Shown: positions 1-10,022, counted from the stretch's first letter. The stretch is DNA of 64,000 nucleotides from Thermaerobacillus caldiproteolyticus (GCF_013761245.1 NZ_JACDUT010000014.1:1-64000); one strand, 5' to 3'. The notes: generated from the sequence alone by a model not told the origin. A program made the numbers and translations.

Positions 1-140
1 GAAATGTGTTTTTTAGGTCACTGTATATGATTTCCAAGACGGGTGGATTTTTTGTGTACATTTATGCATTCACTATGCGTTTTGCAACACGTTCAAGATT
101 AAGAAAGTATAAATGGGAAACGGGATTTATTTTCCGCCAG

Positions 141-366
141 TGTCCAACCAGCTTGCTGCTTGAATCGGCACCGATGCGAAACTTGTGCAAAGTATGACTT
201 GAAATGTAGTATTTGAGAGCTCTGTAATCAAACCAGACTCCTCGGGATGCAAGCTGTCTTGCGGGTGAAGGTCATTGTCTATTGCAGGGAACCAAGATGG
301 CGGCATTTCACTGTTTGTCCACAGGAGGAGGGCTCTTCTTAGGCGAAATTGGAGGGCTATTTGGTT
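141..366 (+). repeat. Copy A of a diverged intergenic repeat, in the leader of rnjB
   Basis: The 522 bases before rnjB hold no convincing gene. This part shares ordered blocks with 8203-8396 and, more weakly, with 21755-21960: an AACCAG block, CTTGAATcGGCAcCGATG, an AAACTTGTG block, a GTCTTGcGGGT hairpin block (GCAAG/CTTGC at about 250-264), then GATgGCGGCATTT and a GGCGAAATTGGAGGGCT block. The hairpin arms change together between copies (GCAAG/CTTGC here, ACAAG/CTTGT in copy B), which hints at a structured RNA. Function unknown. Confidence 0.45.
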
Positions 367-522
367 TTAGGCACGTTAAACCCTTCTGTGAGAAAAGAAA
401 CTGCCATTCCCTCCATTTATAGAGAGCTTGTGACAAATTGTCTTGTGTTGAAAATCTTACATCAGTTATAATAAAATCAAGTGACTTTGAGCGGGTTAGT
501 TTCATCATAGGAGGACGTAGCA

Positions 523-2190
523 TTGAGGACGAAACAAGTAGAGAAAATAAGAGTGTTTTCCCTTGGGGGAGTAGGGGAAATTGGAAAAAATATGTATGTC
601 GTTGAAATCGATGATGATATTTTTGTCATTGATGCAGGGGTAATGTTTCCGGAAGACGAAATGCTTGGAATCGACAAAGTTATCCCTGACATCACCTATC
701 TTGTTGAACGGCAAGAGCGTATTAAAGCGATTTTTTTGACGCACGGACATGAAGAGCATATAGGTGCCATAGCTTATGTGCTAAAGAAAATTACGGCTCC
801 AGTGTACGGAACAAAGCTTACGCTCGGATTAGCAGAAGAAAAATTACGGGAACACGGAGTCACCTCGAGCGCTCCGTTCGTTGAAATTCGCTCCGATTCG
901 GAAGTGGTGTTTGAAAAGGCGAAGGTGACGTTTTTCCGAACAATTCATAGCATTCCCGATTCAGTTGGAATTAGTATCCATACTTCTCAAGGTGCCATCG
1001 TCTACACAAGCGATTTTAAATTTGATCAAACACCATACGGAATGAACCGAGTGGATTTAGGGAAAATGGCACGAATCGGTGAACAAGGGGTACTATGTTT
1101 ACTATCCGATAGTACAAACGCGGAAAAACCGGGATATACGGGTTCGGATACGCTCGTTGCTCAAGAAATTGCCGATGTCGTTTACAATGCAGAGGGGCGC
1201 GTCATTGTTGCATGCTATGCGTCCAATATTACGAGAATCCAGCAAGTATTGCATGCAGCAAAGGCAAGCGGACGGAAAGTGGCCATTGTCGGGAAAAGTA
1301 TGCATAAAGTAATGGATATTGCAGTGCGCTTAGGATATTTATATTTACCGGATAAGCTGACCATTTCTATTCATGACATTGAGCGTTATGAAGACCGGGA
1401 GTTACTGATTTTAACGACCGGCGGGCATGGTGAGCCGATGGGAGCATTGGCGCGCATGGCCAAGCAAGCGCATAAACAAATCAATATTAAAGAAGGAGAT
1501 ACGGTCATTGTTGCCGCCTCTGTCATGCCTGGGTATGAACTGCTGTTTTCCAAAACGATCGACGCGTTATATCGCGCTGGAGCGAACGTCGTTTACGGAC
1601 AGCGAAAAGTTCACGTATCCGGACACGGTTGCCAAGAAGAACTGAAGCTTATGCTTAACTTAATGAAACCGAAATATTTCATACCGGTTCATGGAGAATA
1701 CCGCATGCAAAAGGCACATGCGAATCTTGCCAAAGCGGTTGGTATTTCTGAAGAAAGGACGTTTTTAATCGATAAAGGAGATGTTATTGAATTTCGCAAC
1801 GGTCAGGCTCGATCTGGCGGAAAAGTACCGTATGGCAACATTTTAATTGATGGTTTAGGAATCGGGGATGTCGGAAATATTGTTTTGCGCGATCGCCGCT
1901 TACTCTCCCAAGACGGCATTTTAATCGTCGTTGTCACATTAAGCAAAGAAGCAAAAAAAATTATTGCTGGTCCTGAAATTATTTCGCGCGGCTTTGTATA
2001 CGTCAGGGAATCAGAAACATTGCTTGATGAGGCAACGAAAATGGTCACCAATATCGTGAACCAATGCATGCAAGACTACATTATTGAATGGTCTTCGTTA
2101 AAGCTGAATATTCGCGAAGCACTTAATCAATTCTTATTTGAAAAAACAAAGCGAAAGCCGATGATTTTACCAATTATTATGGAAATTTAA
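523..2190 (+). CDS. rnjB: Ribonuclease J2 (metallo-beta-lactamase/beta-CASP RNase)
   Basis: A 555-residue RNase J family protein, the usual length. It has the N-terminal metallo-beta-lactamase fold with LTHGHEEHIG near residue 73, the beta-CASP insert and the C-terminal RNase J domain. The catalytic motif reads GHEEH rather than GHxDH, which fits J2, the weakly active partner of RNase J1, rather than J1 itself. RNase J acts in 5'-3' and endonucleolytic mRNA turnover. The start is TTG, set by TAGGAGG eight bases upstream. It is followed by a strong terminator and then tepA, as in B. subtilis (ymfA). Confidence 0.95.
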   Translation: MRTKQVEKIRVFSLGGVGEIGKNMYVVEIDDDIFVIDAGVMFPEDEMLGIDKVIPDITYLVERQERIKAIFLTHGHEEHIGAIAYVLKKITAPVYGTKLTLGLAEEKLREHGVTSSAPFVEIRSDSEVVFEKAKVTFFRTIHSIPDSVGISIHTSQGAIVYTSDFKFDQTPYGMNRVDLGKMARIGEQGVLCLLSDSTNAEKPGYTGSDTLVAQEIADVVYNAEGRVIVACYASNITRIQQVLHAAKASGRKVAIVGKSMHKVMDIAVRLGYLYLPDKLTISIHDIERYEDRELLILTTGGHGEPMGALARMAKQAHKQINIKEGDTVIVAASVMPGYELLFSKTIDALYRAGANVVYGQRKVHVSGHGCQEELKLMLNLMKPKYFIPVHGEYRMQKAHANLAKAVGISEERTFLIDKGDVIEFRNGQARSGGKVPYGNILIDGLGIGDVGNIVLRDRRLLSQDGILIVVVTLSKEAKKIIAGPEIISRGFVYVRESETLLDEATKMVTNIVNQCMQDYIIEWSSLKLNIREALNQFLFEKTKRKPMILPIIMEI

Positions 2191-2217
2191 TACGATCGTG
2201 CTCAAAGTCAACCGAGG

Positions 2218-2258
2218 ATGCTGATGGAATAGAAATGTTCCATCAGCATTTTTATTTT
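2218..2258 (+). terminator. Rho-independent terminator after rnjB
   Basis: Perfect 12-bp stem ATGCTGATGGAA / TTCCATCAGCAT with an 8-nt loop, followed by a T-rich tail. Confidence 0.9.
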
Positions 2259-2305
2259 ATCTATAGAACATACTAACAATATGATGACAGGAAAGGGGTA
2301 GACCA

Positions 2306-3046
2306 ATGGAAAAAGAACGGTATATAGCATCAGAGTCAGAGGAAAAGCAAGAACCATCAAAAGAAGAACAAGTAACGACAATGATTCAACAGCTCGGACA
2401 AACCAATATTCCGCAATTGACGCAGGATACAAACATTCATTGCTTAACGATCGTTGGACAAATTGAAGGCCATATCCAGCTTCCTCCCCAGAATAAAGCA
2501 ACGAAATATGAACACGTCATCCCGCAAATTGTGGCGATTGAACAAAATCCAAATATTGAAGGGTTACTCGTGATTTTAAATACGGTCGGGGGGGATGTAG
2601 AAGCCGGATTAGCGATTGCTGAAATGTTAGCTTCACTATCTAAGCCGACTGTTTCCATTGTGTTAGGGGGCGGGCATTCAATCGGGGTGCCAATTGCGGT
2701 TTCTTGCGACTATTCGTTTATTACCGAAACGGCAACGATGACCATTCACCCTATTCGCTTAACGGGGCTTGTGATCGGCGTTCCTCAGACGTTTGAGTAT
2801 TTAGATAAAATGCAAGAACGAGTTGTCCGTTTTGTTACAAAACATTCGAAAATTACCGAGGAAAAGTTTAAAGAGCTCATGTTCTCAAAGGGGAACTTAA
2901 CGCGTGATATCGGTACCAATGTTGTCGGTCCTGACGCCGTACAGTATGGATTGATTGACGAAGTAGGCGGCGTCGCTCAAGCGATGCAAAAGTTGCGTGA
3001 ACTCATTGATCTTAACGAAACGAAGGGAGAGAAAATAGTTCAATGA
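2306..3046 (+). CDS. tepA: ClpP-like translocation-enhancing protease TepA
   Basis: A 246-residue cytosolic ClpP-fold serine protease of the TepA/YmfB family. Visible features are an acidic, charged N-terminus (about residues 1-45), the oxyanion GG (VGGDVEAG), a serine in GGGHSIG near residue 128, a histidine in TIHPIR, and the KGNLTRDIG segment. In B. subtilis TepA is linked to secretion and to degradation of spore small acid-soluble proteins. AAAGGGG precedes the ATG. The stop overlaps the next ATG (ATGA), so translational coupling with ylzJ is likely. Confidence 0.93.
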   Translation: MEKERYIASESEEKQEPSKEEQVTTMIQQLGQTNIPQLTQDTNIHCLTIVGQIEGHIQLPPQNKATKYEHVIPQIVAIEQNPNIEGLLVILNTVGGDVEAGLAIAEMLASLSKPTVSIVLGGGHSIGVPIAVSCDYSFITETATMTIHPIRLTGLVIGVPQTFEYLDKMQERVVRFVTKHSKITEEKFKELMFSKGNLTRDIGTNVVGPDAVQYGLIDEVGGVAQAMQKLRELIDLNETKGEKIVQ

Positions 3047-3267
3047 TTTTATATACCATTATGCCAGAACATCTCATTTTTCAGACGGATATGGATGAAT
3101 ATACGAAGCAAAAAATCGTTTATTACGACGGCATTCCGTTTATCGTTCAAGAAACAGAAACAAAAGAGTATGAAATCGTGCGTAATTTAAGCACAAATCC
3201 ATTTCATTTTTTAGAGCAAAAATACGCTCCGGGAGTAAGATTTCCGCTTTCCGTTGTAACATCGTAA
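3043..3267 (+). CDS. ylzJ: YlzJ-like small protein
   Basis: A 74-residue protein overlapping the end of tepA by four bases. It matches the YlzJ family in size, position and sequence style (starts [13 protein letters not shown], ends near PGVRFPLS). There is no signal peptide or membrane segment. Function is unknown; the coupling suggests a role with TepA or SpoIIIE. It is followed by a terminator. Confidence 0.88.
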   Translation: MILYTIMPEHLIFQTDMDEYTKQKIVYYDGIPFIVQETETKEYEIVRNLSTNPFHFLEQKYAPGVRFPLSVVTS

Positions 3268-3307
3268 TGAATTCCTCGTCCATTCATGATATAATAACAC
3301 TAGACAG

Positions 3308-3337
3308 AAAAAAGCAGCCAAACTTGGCTGCTTTTTT
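3308..3337 (+). terminator. Terminator after ylzJ
   Basis: Stem GCAGCCAA / TTGGCTGC with a 2-nt loop core, flanked by A6 and T6, so it may work in both directions. Confidence 0.9.
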
Positions 3338-3372
3338 CCGCCTTTTCAGTTTGTCAATTGGAGTGAATAATT

Positions 3373-5661
3373 GTGGCAAAACGTAAACGACAACGAAATA
3401 AGCAACAATGGAAAGAAACGTTCCGTTTTGAACTGATTGGTCTTACGATGCTGGCCGCTTCCGTTATTGCCATGGCAAATCTAGGCTTAGTCGGAAGGAC
3501 GCTTGTGCTGTTTTCTCGCTTTTTTCTTGGGGAATGGTACATGCTTTCGTTCATCGTTTGGTTTCTTTTAGCTCTTTATCTTATTTGGAAACGGACGTGG
3601 CCTTCTTTTGTAAATAGAATTTTTATCGGCTTGTATACGATAAGCGCTGCGCTTTTATTGCTTAGTCATGAAACGTTGTTTCGTTTGTTATCCAGACAAG
3701 GACAATTTGTCGACCCAAGCATTATTCGAACGACATGGGAATTATTTTGGATGGAAGTACGTGGGGAGCATTCGTCTACTGATTTAGGAGGCGGGATGAT
3801 AGGTGCCGTTTTATTTGCAGCAAGCTACCAGTTATTTGATGAGCTTGGTACGAAATGGATTTGCTTTCTTCTTTTTATCGTTGGTACGGTGCTTATTACC
3901 GGAAAATCGCTGCATGATACGATCGGAAAAGCTATAGCGCTCATTGTTTCATTCATTTATCAACAGTGGCGTGAGTTTGTCGCAGATATGAAGCAGTTTT
4001 TCGCCATGAGAAAAAAACAGAAACCATCTGTACCGAAAACTCCTAAACAAAACGTCGAAGAGAGTCGCGATGAAGAAGACGAAGATGAAGATGAGGAGGA
4101 GCGTTTATCACCTCCGCCGATTATTTCCGACTTTACAGTTGTACGGACAGAAGAGGTCGAACAAGTGGCTGAAGTGGCGGAAGAAAACAACGAAGAAGAA
4201 GCAAATCCGCCGATGGCGTTTTCCGAAATGGAAAATGCCGATTATCAATTGCCGCCGCTTGAGTTATTGCGATTGCCAAAACCGACGAATCAAGCAAAAG
4301 ATCATGCCAACATTTATGCGAACGCACGAAAGCTGGAAAAAACATTTCAAAGCTTTGGTGTAAAAGCAAAAGTGACTCAAGTTCACCTTGGGCCAGCGGT
4401 AACGAAGTACGAAGTCTATCCCGATGTTGGGGTAAAAGTAAGCAAAATTGTTAGTTTAAGCGATGATTTAGCATTGGCGCTAGCCGCAAAAGATATTCGA
4501 ATTGAGGCACCGATTCCAGGAAAATCGGCAATCGGGATCGAAGTGCCGAATGAAGAAATAGCGACTGTTTCGTTGCGAGAAGTGCTGGAGGCGACGGAGA
4601 ATTATAAACCGGATGCCAAATTATTAATAGGATTAGGAAGAGATATTTCCGGAGAGGCAGTCGTGGCTGAGCTTAATAAAATGCCCCATCTGTTAGTAGC
4701 AGGTGCTACCGGTAGCGGCAAAAGCGTTTGTATTAACGGCATTATTACAAGTTTATTAATGAGGACAAAACCTCATGAAGTAAAGATGATGATGATTGAT
4801 CCAAAAATGGTGGAATTAAGCGTGTATAACGGCATTCCCCATTTATTAGCTCCTGTCGTTACCGATCCAAAAAAAGCGTCGCAAGCGTTAAAGAAAGTTG
4901 TCAGCGAAATGGAGCGACGCTATGAACTGTTTTCGCATACGGGAACACGAAACATTGAAGGATACAACGAATATATTCAACGTCATAATCAACAATCCGA
5001 TGCGAAGCAGCCGCTTCTGCCTTATATCGTTGTCATTGTCGATGAGTTGGCAGATTTAATGATGGTTGCTTCATCGGATGTAGAAGATTCGATCACGCGG
5101 CTTGCGCAAATGGCGCGCGCAGCTGGAATTCATCTTATTATTGCGACCCAACGCCCTTCCGTCGACGTCATTACGGGAGTCATTAAAGCGAACATTCCGT
5201 CCCGCATCGCTTTTAGCGTCTCGTCACAGACGGATTCGCGTACCATTTTAGATATGGGCGGAGCCGAAAAACTACTCGGTCGCGGTGATATGCTATTTTT
5301 GCCGATGGGAGCATCCAAGCCGATTCGTGTGCAAGGAGCGTTCGTGTCCGATGAGGAAGTGGAAGAAGTCGTTAAGTTTGTGATTTCGCAACAAAAAGCA
5401 CAATATCAAGAAGAAATGATTTTCAATGATACGGTGGAGGAAAGCGACGAATTTGACGATGAGTTGTATGATGAAGCGGTTCAGCTTGTTATTGAAATGC
5501 AAAGTGCTTCTGTTTCGATGTTGCAGCGCCGCTTTCGAATCGGTTATAACCGAGCTGCCCGCCTTATTGATGCGATGGAAGCACGTGGGGTTGTCGGGCC
5601 TTATGAAGGAAGCAAACCGAGAGCTGTGCTCATTTCAAAAGAAAATGCAAAGACTTCATAA
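3373..5661 (+). CDS. spoIIIE: DNA translocase SpoIIIE (FtsK family)
   Basis: A 762-residue ATP-driven DNA pump. It has four hydrophobic segments in about residues 1-190 (membrane anchor) and a very acidic linker (runs of E and D near residues 233-245). The motor has Walker A GATGSGKS near residue 444 and Walker [14 protein letters not shown] near residue 554. The C-terminal gamma winged helix recognises SRS-type DNA motifs. It moves the chromosome into the forespore and clears trapped DNA at division septa. The start is GTG with GGAGTGA upstream. The length is close to B. subtilis SpoIIIE. Confidence 0.95.
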   Translation: MAKRKRQRNKQQWKETFRFELIGLTMLAASVIAMANLGLVGRTLVLFSRFFLGEWYMLSFIVWFLLALYLIWKRTWPSFVNRIFIGLYTISAALLLLSHETLFRLLSRQGQFVDPSIIRTTWELFWMEVRGEHSSTDLGGGMIGAVLFAASYQLFDELGTKWICFLLFIVGTVLITGKSLHDTIGKAIALIVSFIYQQWREFVADMKQFFAMRKKQKPSVPKTPKQNVEESRDEEDEDEDEEERLSPPPIISDFTVVRTEEVEQVAEVAEENNEEEANPPMAFSEMENADYQLPPLELLRLPKPTNQAKDHANIYANARKLEKTFQSFGVKAKVTQVHLGPAVTKYEVYPDVGVKVSKIVSLSDDLALALAAKDIRIEAPIPGKSAIGIEVPNEEIATVSLREVLEATENYKPDAKLLIGLGRDISGEAVVAELNKMPHLLVAGATGSGKSVCINGIITSLLMRTKPHEVKMMMIDPKMVELSVYNGIPHLLAPVVTDPKKASQALKKVVSEMERRYELFSHTGTRNIEGYNEYIQRHNQQSDAKQPLLPYIVVIVDELADLMMVASSDVEDSITRLAQMARAAGIHLIIATQRPSVDVITGVIKANIPSRIAFSVSSQTDSRTILDMGGAEKLLGRGDMLFLPMGASKPIRVQGAFVSDEEVEEVVKFVISQQKAQYQEEMIFNDTVEESDEFDDELYDEAVQLVIEMQSASVSMLQRRFRIGYNRAARLIDAMEARGVVGPYEGSKPRAVLISKENAKTS

Positions 5662-5950
5662 GAAAAGCGGAGGCGGACGGTTAGCTCCAAAGAAAAATGT
5701 TCTTCCGATAGCTTGTACCTCGGCGGAGCAAAGGAGCTACAAGCCAAGCTAAATAAGAAAAGCGAAGGTGACCGGCCTATCCCCGAAACGTCGCAAGGGG
5801 ATGGTCACCGGAGCTAGACAGTCAAGAAAAACGGCAGCGCCGCGATTAGCTTTCAAAGCCAATCCTCACCTGAAGAGGTACGGTCACATCAAAGGAGTGA
5901 GCTTGGCAGAAAGCGAGGCGCTGAAGCTAAATAATCCAAAAGAGAAAATA
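5659..5950 (+). repeat. Three-unit G-rich degenerate repeat directly after spoIIIE
   Basis: Three imperfect units start at about 5659, 5755 and 5823, each opening with AAGAAAA(G/A)CGG/A and carrying a GGTTAGC/GATTAGC or GGAGCTA block. Units one and three close with AGCTAAATAA. The first begins inside the spoIIIE stop region. Composition is more GC-rich than the flanks. Open frames here are repeat translation rather than genes. The family resembles G-rich intergenic repeats common in thermophilic Bacillaceae (recollection, not a search). The rest of the gap to 6225 holds the cre and operator listed next. Confidence 0.6.
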
Positions 5951-6060
5951 TTGGGTGAATTGGAAATGTTTTTACGTCGAGTAGCTACTCCTAATTAGCT
6001 TATAATATTTGTAGTTGCAGCGTGCTTTGGATATCTTAATAAAAAATAAGAATGTCACAT

Positions 6061-6074
6061 TGAAAACGTTTTCA
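6061..6074 (+). promoter_or_regulatory. cre (CcpA) site upstream of the ymfC/nucleoside importer genes
   Basis: TGAAAACGTTTTCA is a perfect 14-bp palindrome flanked by T and T. It fits the Bacillus catabolite-responsive element consensus WTGNNARCGNWWWCAW. A TATAGT -10-like box follows at about 6138, so CcpA bound here would control the GntR gene and possibly the importer downstream. Confidence 0.75.
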
Positions 6075-6169
6075 TCATTTTTTTGCTTTTTTCGACAAAA
6101 TATTTATTTCCTATTTATTTATTAAAAAAAAAGTGTTATAGTAATTTCGACTAGGTTAAATTGTCTAAC

Positions 6170-6183
6170 ATCAGAGGTCTGAT
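6170..6183 (+). promoter_or_regulatory. Candidate operator of the GntR/HutC regulator YmfC
   Basis: Perfect inverted repeat ATCAGA-GG-TCTGAT, placed between the -10-like box (about 6138) and the ymfC ribosome binding site. Short palindromes just downstream of the promoter are typical of GntR autoregulation. The assignment to YmfC is inference. Confidence 0.55.
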
Positions 6184-6225
6184 ATCTGTAAATTGTGAAA
6201 TTGTGACTAATTGGAGGCTTTCGGA

Positions 6226-6957
6226 ATGTCCATTAAGTCAGATAATCGCCACTTGTACTTGCAAGTGATCGACCGAATTAAACATGATATTGAAACCGGT
6301 GTTTATAAAGAAAAACAAAAACTCCCATCCGAATTTGAACTATCGAAACAATTAGGAGTAAGCCGAGCGACATTGCGTGAAGCACTCCGCATTTTGGAAG
6401 AGGAAAATGTCATTATTCGCCGACACGGCGTCGGTACATTTGTAAATGCGAGACCACTGTTTACTTCCGGTATTGAACAATTAAGTAGTGTGACCGATAT
6501 GATTGAACAAGCGGGGAGAAAACCAGGAACGATTTTTCTTTCTTCTACGGTTCAAGGTTCGACCGAAGAAGATATGCGCCGATTTCAATGCTCACCGGAT
6601 GAGGAAATTCTTCTTGTTGAACGAGTACGGACAGCCGATGGCGAGCCTGTTGTATATTGTCTCGATAAAATTCCTTGTAAATACTTACCTAAAGGTATTT
6701 CTTATGAGTATGAATCCCTATTTGAAAACTTACATAATCAAACGAATCGTGATATCGCATATGCGGTGGCCCATATTGAACCGCTCGGCTATCATGAGAA
6801 AGTGTCGCCCATTTTACAATGTGAACCAGAAACGGCATTACTTGTGTTAAAACAAATGCATTTCGATAAAAATGACGAGCCCGTTTTGTATTCTATTAAC
6901 TATTTTAAGTCTGATAAATTTAGCTTTCATGTATTAAGGAAGCGTATCAATTTTTAA
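6226..6957 (+). CDS. ymfC: GntR-family (HutC/UTRA) transcriptional regulator YmfC
   Basis: A 243-residue regulator. The N-terminal GntR winged helix (about residues 5-75) contains [24 protein letters not shown]-terminal UTRA effector domain follows (about 90-240). The ATG at 6226 is preferred over the in-frame TTG at 6211 because GGAGG lies nine bases before it. It directly precedes a nucleoside-type ABC importer and has its own palindrome and a cre site upstream. It probably controls that importer, with a nucleoside or sugar derivative as effector (inference). Confidence 0.9.
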   Translation: MSIKSDNRHLYLQVIDRIKHDIETGVYKEKQKLPSEFELSKQLGVSRATLREALRILEEENVIIRRHGVGTFVNARPLFTSGIEQLSSVTDMIEQAGRKPGTIFLSSTVQGSTEEDMRRFQCSPDEEILLVERVRTADGEPVVYCLDKIPCKYLPKGISYEYESLFENLHNQTNRDIAYAVAHIEPLGYHEKVSPILQCEPETALLVLKQMHFDKNDEPVLYSINYFKSDKFSFHVLRKRINF

Positions 6958-7041
6958 GGGGGTGACATTTCATACATAGAAACACAGGATCTTCTCAATA
7001 ATAAGAAAGTATACATTTTCATGGATTAGGGGGTAAACGCG

Positions 7042-8127
7042 ATGAAGAAAAGACGTTTTGGGCTAGCTCTTTCGCTTGTGCTAGCTGCTGGAACACTATT
7101 AAGTGCGTGTGCCAACAACGGTGACAAAGCAGGTGACAAGAAAGGTTTTAGTGTAGCGATGGTAACTGACGTTGGCGGTATTGATGACAAATCGTTCAAC
7201 CAGTCCGCTTGGGAAGGATTGCAAAAGTTTGGTGAGGATAATGGCTTGAAAAAAGGCAGAGGCGGCTATGACTATTTGCAATCTCAAAGCGATTCTGATT
7301 ATGCGACTAACTTAAACAAACTTGTTCGAAGCGATTATGATTTAATTTATGGAATTGGTTATTTGATGGCTGATGCAGTTGGACAAATCGCCGAACAAAA
7401 ACCAAAAGGAAAATTTGCTATTGTTGACAGTGTTGTTAATAAACCGAACGTAGCGAGCATTACCTTCAAAGAGAACGAAGGATCGTTCCTTGTTGGTGTT
7501 GTTGCTGGTTTAACAACAAAAACGAACAAAATCGGCTTTATCGGTGGTATGGAAATTCCGCTAATTGAGAAGTTTGAAAGCGGATTCCGTGCTGGGGTCA
7601 AAGCTGTTAATCCAAAAGCAAAGGTAGAAGTACAGTATGCAGGCGCATTTGACCAAGCAGATAAAGGAAAAGCGATTGCCTCTAGCATGTATGCTTCTGG
7701 TGTTGACATTATTTACCATGCAGCTGGTGCGACTGGTAACGGTGTGTTCTCAGAAGCAAAAGACTTAAAAACGAAAGATCCAAATCGCGAAATTTGGGTC
7801 ATCGGCGTTGACAAAGACCAAGCTCCAGAAGGTGTTGTCAAAGCTGGTGGAAAAACATATAACGTCACATTAACTTCAATGGTTAAACGCGTTGACGTTG
7901 CCGTTTATGACGTGGCGAAGAAAACAAAAGAAGGAAATTTCCCGGGCGGAAAAACGATCGAGTACGGCCTTCCTGAAAACGGTGTAGGCATTGCTCCGAC
8001 ACAAGATAACATTAAGCCAGAAGTATTAAAAGCTGTTGATGAGTGGAAGCAAAAAATCATTAAAGGCGAAGTGAAAGTACCAAAAACTCGTGAAGAATAC
8101 AAACAGTTTGAAGCGACATTAAAATAA
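7042..8127 (+). CDS. nupN: BmpA-family nucleoside-binding lipoprotein
   Basis: A 361-residue solute-binding lipoprotein. A lipobox signal peptide ([17 protein letters not shown], then LLSAC) predicts lipidation at Cys23. The mature part has the BMP-family opening [22 protein letters not shown]. Homologs bind purine or pyrimidine nucleosides outside the membrane and hand them to an ABC importer. It is the first importer gene, followed by ATPase and two permeases. A strong hairpin after the stop probably gives excess binding protein over permease. The symbol follows the B. subtilis guanosine importer nupNOPQ; specificity is not readable from sequence. Confidence 0.9.
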   Translation: MKKRRFGLALSLVLAAGTLLSACANNGDKAGDKKGFSVAMVTDVGGIDDKSFNQSAWEGLQKFGEDNGLKKGRGGYDYLQSQSDSDYATNLNKLVRSDYDLIYGIGYLMADAVGQIAEQKPKGKFAIVDSVVNKPNVASITFKENEGSFLVGVVAGLTTKTNKIGFIGGMEIPLIEKFESGFRAGVKAVNPKAKVEVQYAGAFDQADKGKAIASSMYASGVDIIYHAAGATGNGVFSEAKDLKTKDPNREIWVIGVDKDQAPEGVVKAGGKTYNVTLTSMVKRVDVAVYDVAKKTKEGNFPGGKTIEYGLPENGVGIAPTQDNIKPEVLKAVDEWKQKIIKGEVKVPKTREEYKQFEATLK

Positions 8128-8135
8128 CTGAATAA

Positions 8136-8165
8136 AAAGGCTAGTGATATGCTAGCCTTTTTACA
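8136..8165 (+). terminator. Terminator or attenuator between nupN and nupO
   Basis: Stem AAAGGCTAG / CTAGCCTTT around a 7-nt loop with a T tail. Its place between binding protein and ATPase suggests partial termination. Confidence 0.8.
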
Positions 8166-8202
8166 ATGAAAGATGTTTCAAAGCAGACTGTCTGGCATAA
8201 GC

Positions 8203-8396
8203 GCCTAACCAGTTTGCTTCTTGAATAAGCATCGATGTGTGATGATTTAAGAAACTTGTGAGGTCAAACAAAATTCCCCCGAGGACAAGCCCGTCTTGTG
8301 GGTCAAGAACATTGGCTGTTAAAGTTAGGATAGCGGCATTTTGCTGTTGCCCACAAGACGTGGTAGTTTTTAGGTGGAATTGGGCTGCTTGGTATC
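8203..8396 (+). repeat. Copy B of the diverged intergenic repeat, between nupN and nupO
   Basis: Ordered similarity to 141-366: CTAACCAGtTTGCTtCTTGAAT, CATCGATG, AAACTTGTG, ACAAGCCCGTCTTGTGGGT, GATAGCGGCATTT, then AGGTGGAATTGGGCTG. No open frame is conserved between the copies. The 8128-8495 gap otherwise holds a terminator and a long hairpin. Confidence 0.45.
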
Positions 8397-8409
8397 TCGT
8401 ATCGCCGAG

Positions 8410-8466
8410 AAATCATGAAATGAAAAGGTACAATATGGAACATTGTAGCTTTTCATTTCATGATTT
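8410..8466 (+). repeat. Long near-perfect hairpin just before nupO
   Basis: Outer arms AAATCATGAAATGAAAAG (8410-8427) and CTTTTCATTTCATGATTT (8449-8466) are perfectly complementary. Past a G-G mismatch, inner arms TACAAT / ATTGTA close a 7-nt loop. The structure ends about 15 bases before the nupO ribosome binding site and lacks a good T run. An mRNA-stabilising or regulatory stem is as likely as a terminator. Confidence 0.8.
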
Positions 8467-8495
8467 TAATATGCTCATTTAAGGAGTGAATTTGT

Positions 8496-10022
8496 TTGGA
8501 ATACGTAATTGAGATGCTCAATATTCGAAAAGTATTTGGGAACTTCGTAGCCAATGACAACATCACTCTCCAAGTCAAAAAGGGAGAAATCCATGCCCTT
8601 CTTGGAGAAAATGGGGCAGGAAAATCGACACTTATGAATGTGTTATTTGGACTTTATCAACCAGATGGCGGCGAGATCCGTGTTAAAGGGAAAACGGTCA
8701 ACATCTCTGATCCGAATGTCGCCAATGACCTCGGCATTGGAATGGTGCACCAACATTTTATGCTTGTCGACACGTTTACCGTTACCGAGAACATCATTTT
8801 AGGAAGCGAGCCGACAACGGGTGGCATGATCGATATTAAACGCGCTGAAAAAGAGGTGCGTGAATTGTCGGAACGCTACGGCTTAGCGGTTGATCCGACA
8901 GCGAAAATCTCCGATATTTCCGTCGGAATGCAGCAACGTGTCGAAATTTTAAAAACGCTGTATCGCGGTGCGGATATTTTAATTTTCGATGAGCCAACAG
9001 CAGTGCTTACTCCACAAGAGATTCAAGAATTGATTCAAATTATGAAGGCGCTTGTGAAAGAAGGAAAATCAATTATTTTAATTACCCATAAGCTCAAAGA
9101 AATTATGGAAGTGTGCGACCGTGTCACCGTTATTCGGCGCGGGAAAGGCATTGGTACATTAAATGTTGCTGATACGAATCCAAGTGAACTTGCTGCGCTG
9201 ATGGTAGGACGTGAGGTTCAGTTTAAAACAGATAAAAAGCCAGTCCAACTAGGAAAACCAGTGTTAGAAATTAAGGACTTAGTCGTAAAAGATGCGCGCG
9301 GTATTACTGCAGTTAATCATTTGGATTTAACGGTTCACGCTGGTGAGATCGTTGGAATAGCTGGGGTAGACGGAAACGGTCAAACGGAATTAATTGAGGC
9401 GATTACGGGGCTTGTGAAGGCTGAGTCTGGGTCAATTACGTTGAACGGTCAAGAGATTACGAATCTCCCTCCGCGCAAAATCATCGAAGCCGGCGTCGGC
9501 CATATTCCGCAGGACCGTCATAAACATGGGCTTGTGCTCGATTTTCCAATCGGGGAGAACATGGTGTTGCAAACGTATTATAAGCAGCCGTACTCCAAAA
9601 AAGGGATTCTTAGCTTTAAAACTATTTATGAAAAAGCTCGCCAGCTTATTCAAGAGTTTGACGTACGCACGCCGGATGAATATACGAAAGCGCGAGCCCT
9701 CTCTGGCGGCAATCAGCAAAAGGCAATTATCGGCCGTGAAGTTGACCGCAATCCCGACTTGCTTATTGCTGCTCAGCCAACGCGCGGTCTTGATGTCGGA
9801 GCGATTGAATTTATTCATAAACGCTTGATTGAACAACGTGATCAAGGTAAGGCGGTGCTTCTCGTTTCGTTTGAATTAGACGAAGTCATGAACGTAAGCG
9901 ATCGCATCGCTGTCATTTACGAAGGAAAAATCGTGGCCATCGTCGATCCAAAAGAAACAACAGAACAAGAGCTTGGATTATTGATGGCAGGAAGTAAACG
10001 GAAGGAAGCGGGTGTTTCTTAA
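8496..10022 (+). CDS. nupO: Nucleoside ABC importer, duplicated ATPase subunit
   Basis: A 508-residue protein with two ABC ATPase domains, as in carbohydrate and BMP-type importers. Domain 1 has Walker A GENGAGKST near residue 38 and Walker B ILIFDEPTAVL. Domain 2 has a degenerate P loop GVDGNGQTE near residue 289 and signature LSGGNQQK. It energises nucleoside import together with the two permeases. The start is TTG with AAGGAGTGA upstream. Its TAA overlaps the next ATG (TAATG), so nupO-nupP are translationally coupled. Confidence 0.92.
   Translation: MEYVIEMLNIRKVFGNFVANDNITLQVKKGEIHALLGENGAGKSTLMNVLFGLYQPDGGEIRVKGKTVNISDPNVANDLGIGMVHQHFMLVDTFTVTENIILGSEPTTGGMIDIKRAEKEVRELSERYGLAVDPTAKISDISVGMQQRVEILKTLYRGADILIFDEPTAVLTPQEIQELIQIMKALVKEGKSIILITHKLKEIMEVCDRVTVIRRGKGIGTLNVADTNPSELAALMVGREVQFKTDKKPVQLGKPVLEIKDLVVKDARGITAVNHLDLTVHAGEIVGIAGVDGNGQTELIEAITGLVKAESGSITLNGQEITNLPPRKIIEAGVGHIPQDRHKHGLVLDFPIGENMVLQTYYKQPYSKKGILSFKTIYEKARQLIQEFDVRTPDEYTKARALSGGNQQKAIIGREVDRNPDLLIAAQPTRGLDVGAIEFIHKRLIEQRDQGKAVLLVSFELDEVMNVSDRIAVIYEGKIVAIVDPKETTEQELGLLMAGSKRKEAGVS

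Noticed and set aside
6-197. 63-codon frame at the window start
   Set aside because: No ribosome binding site, no family resemblance, and it runs into the repeat copy; upstream context is cut off.
5768-5998. 76-codon frame after spoIIIE
   Set aside because: It translates the G-rich repeat units (LSPKRRKGMVTGARQSRK); composition reflects the repeat, no ribosome binding site.
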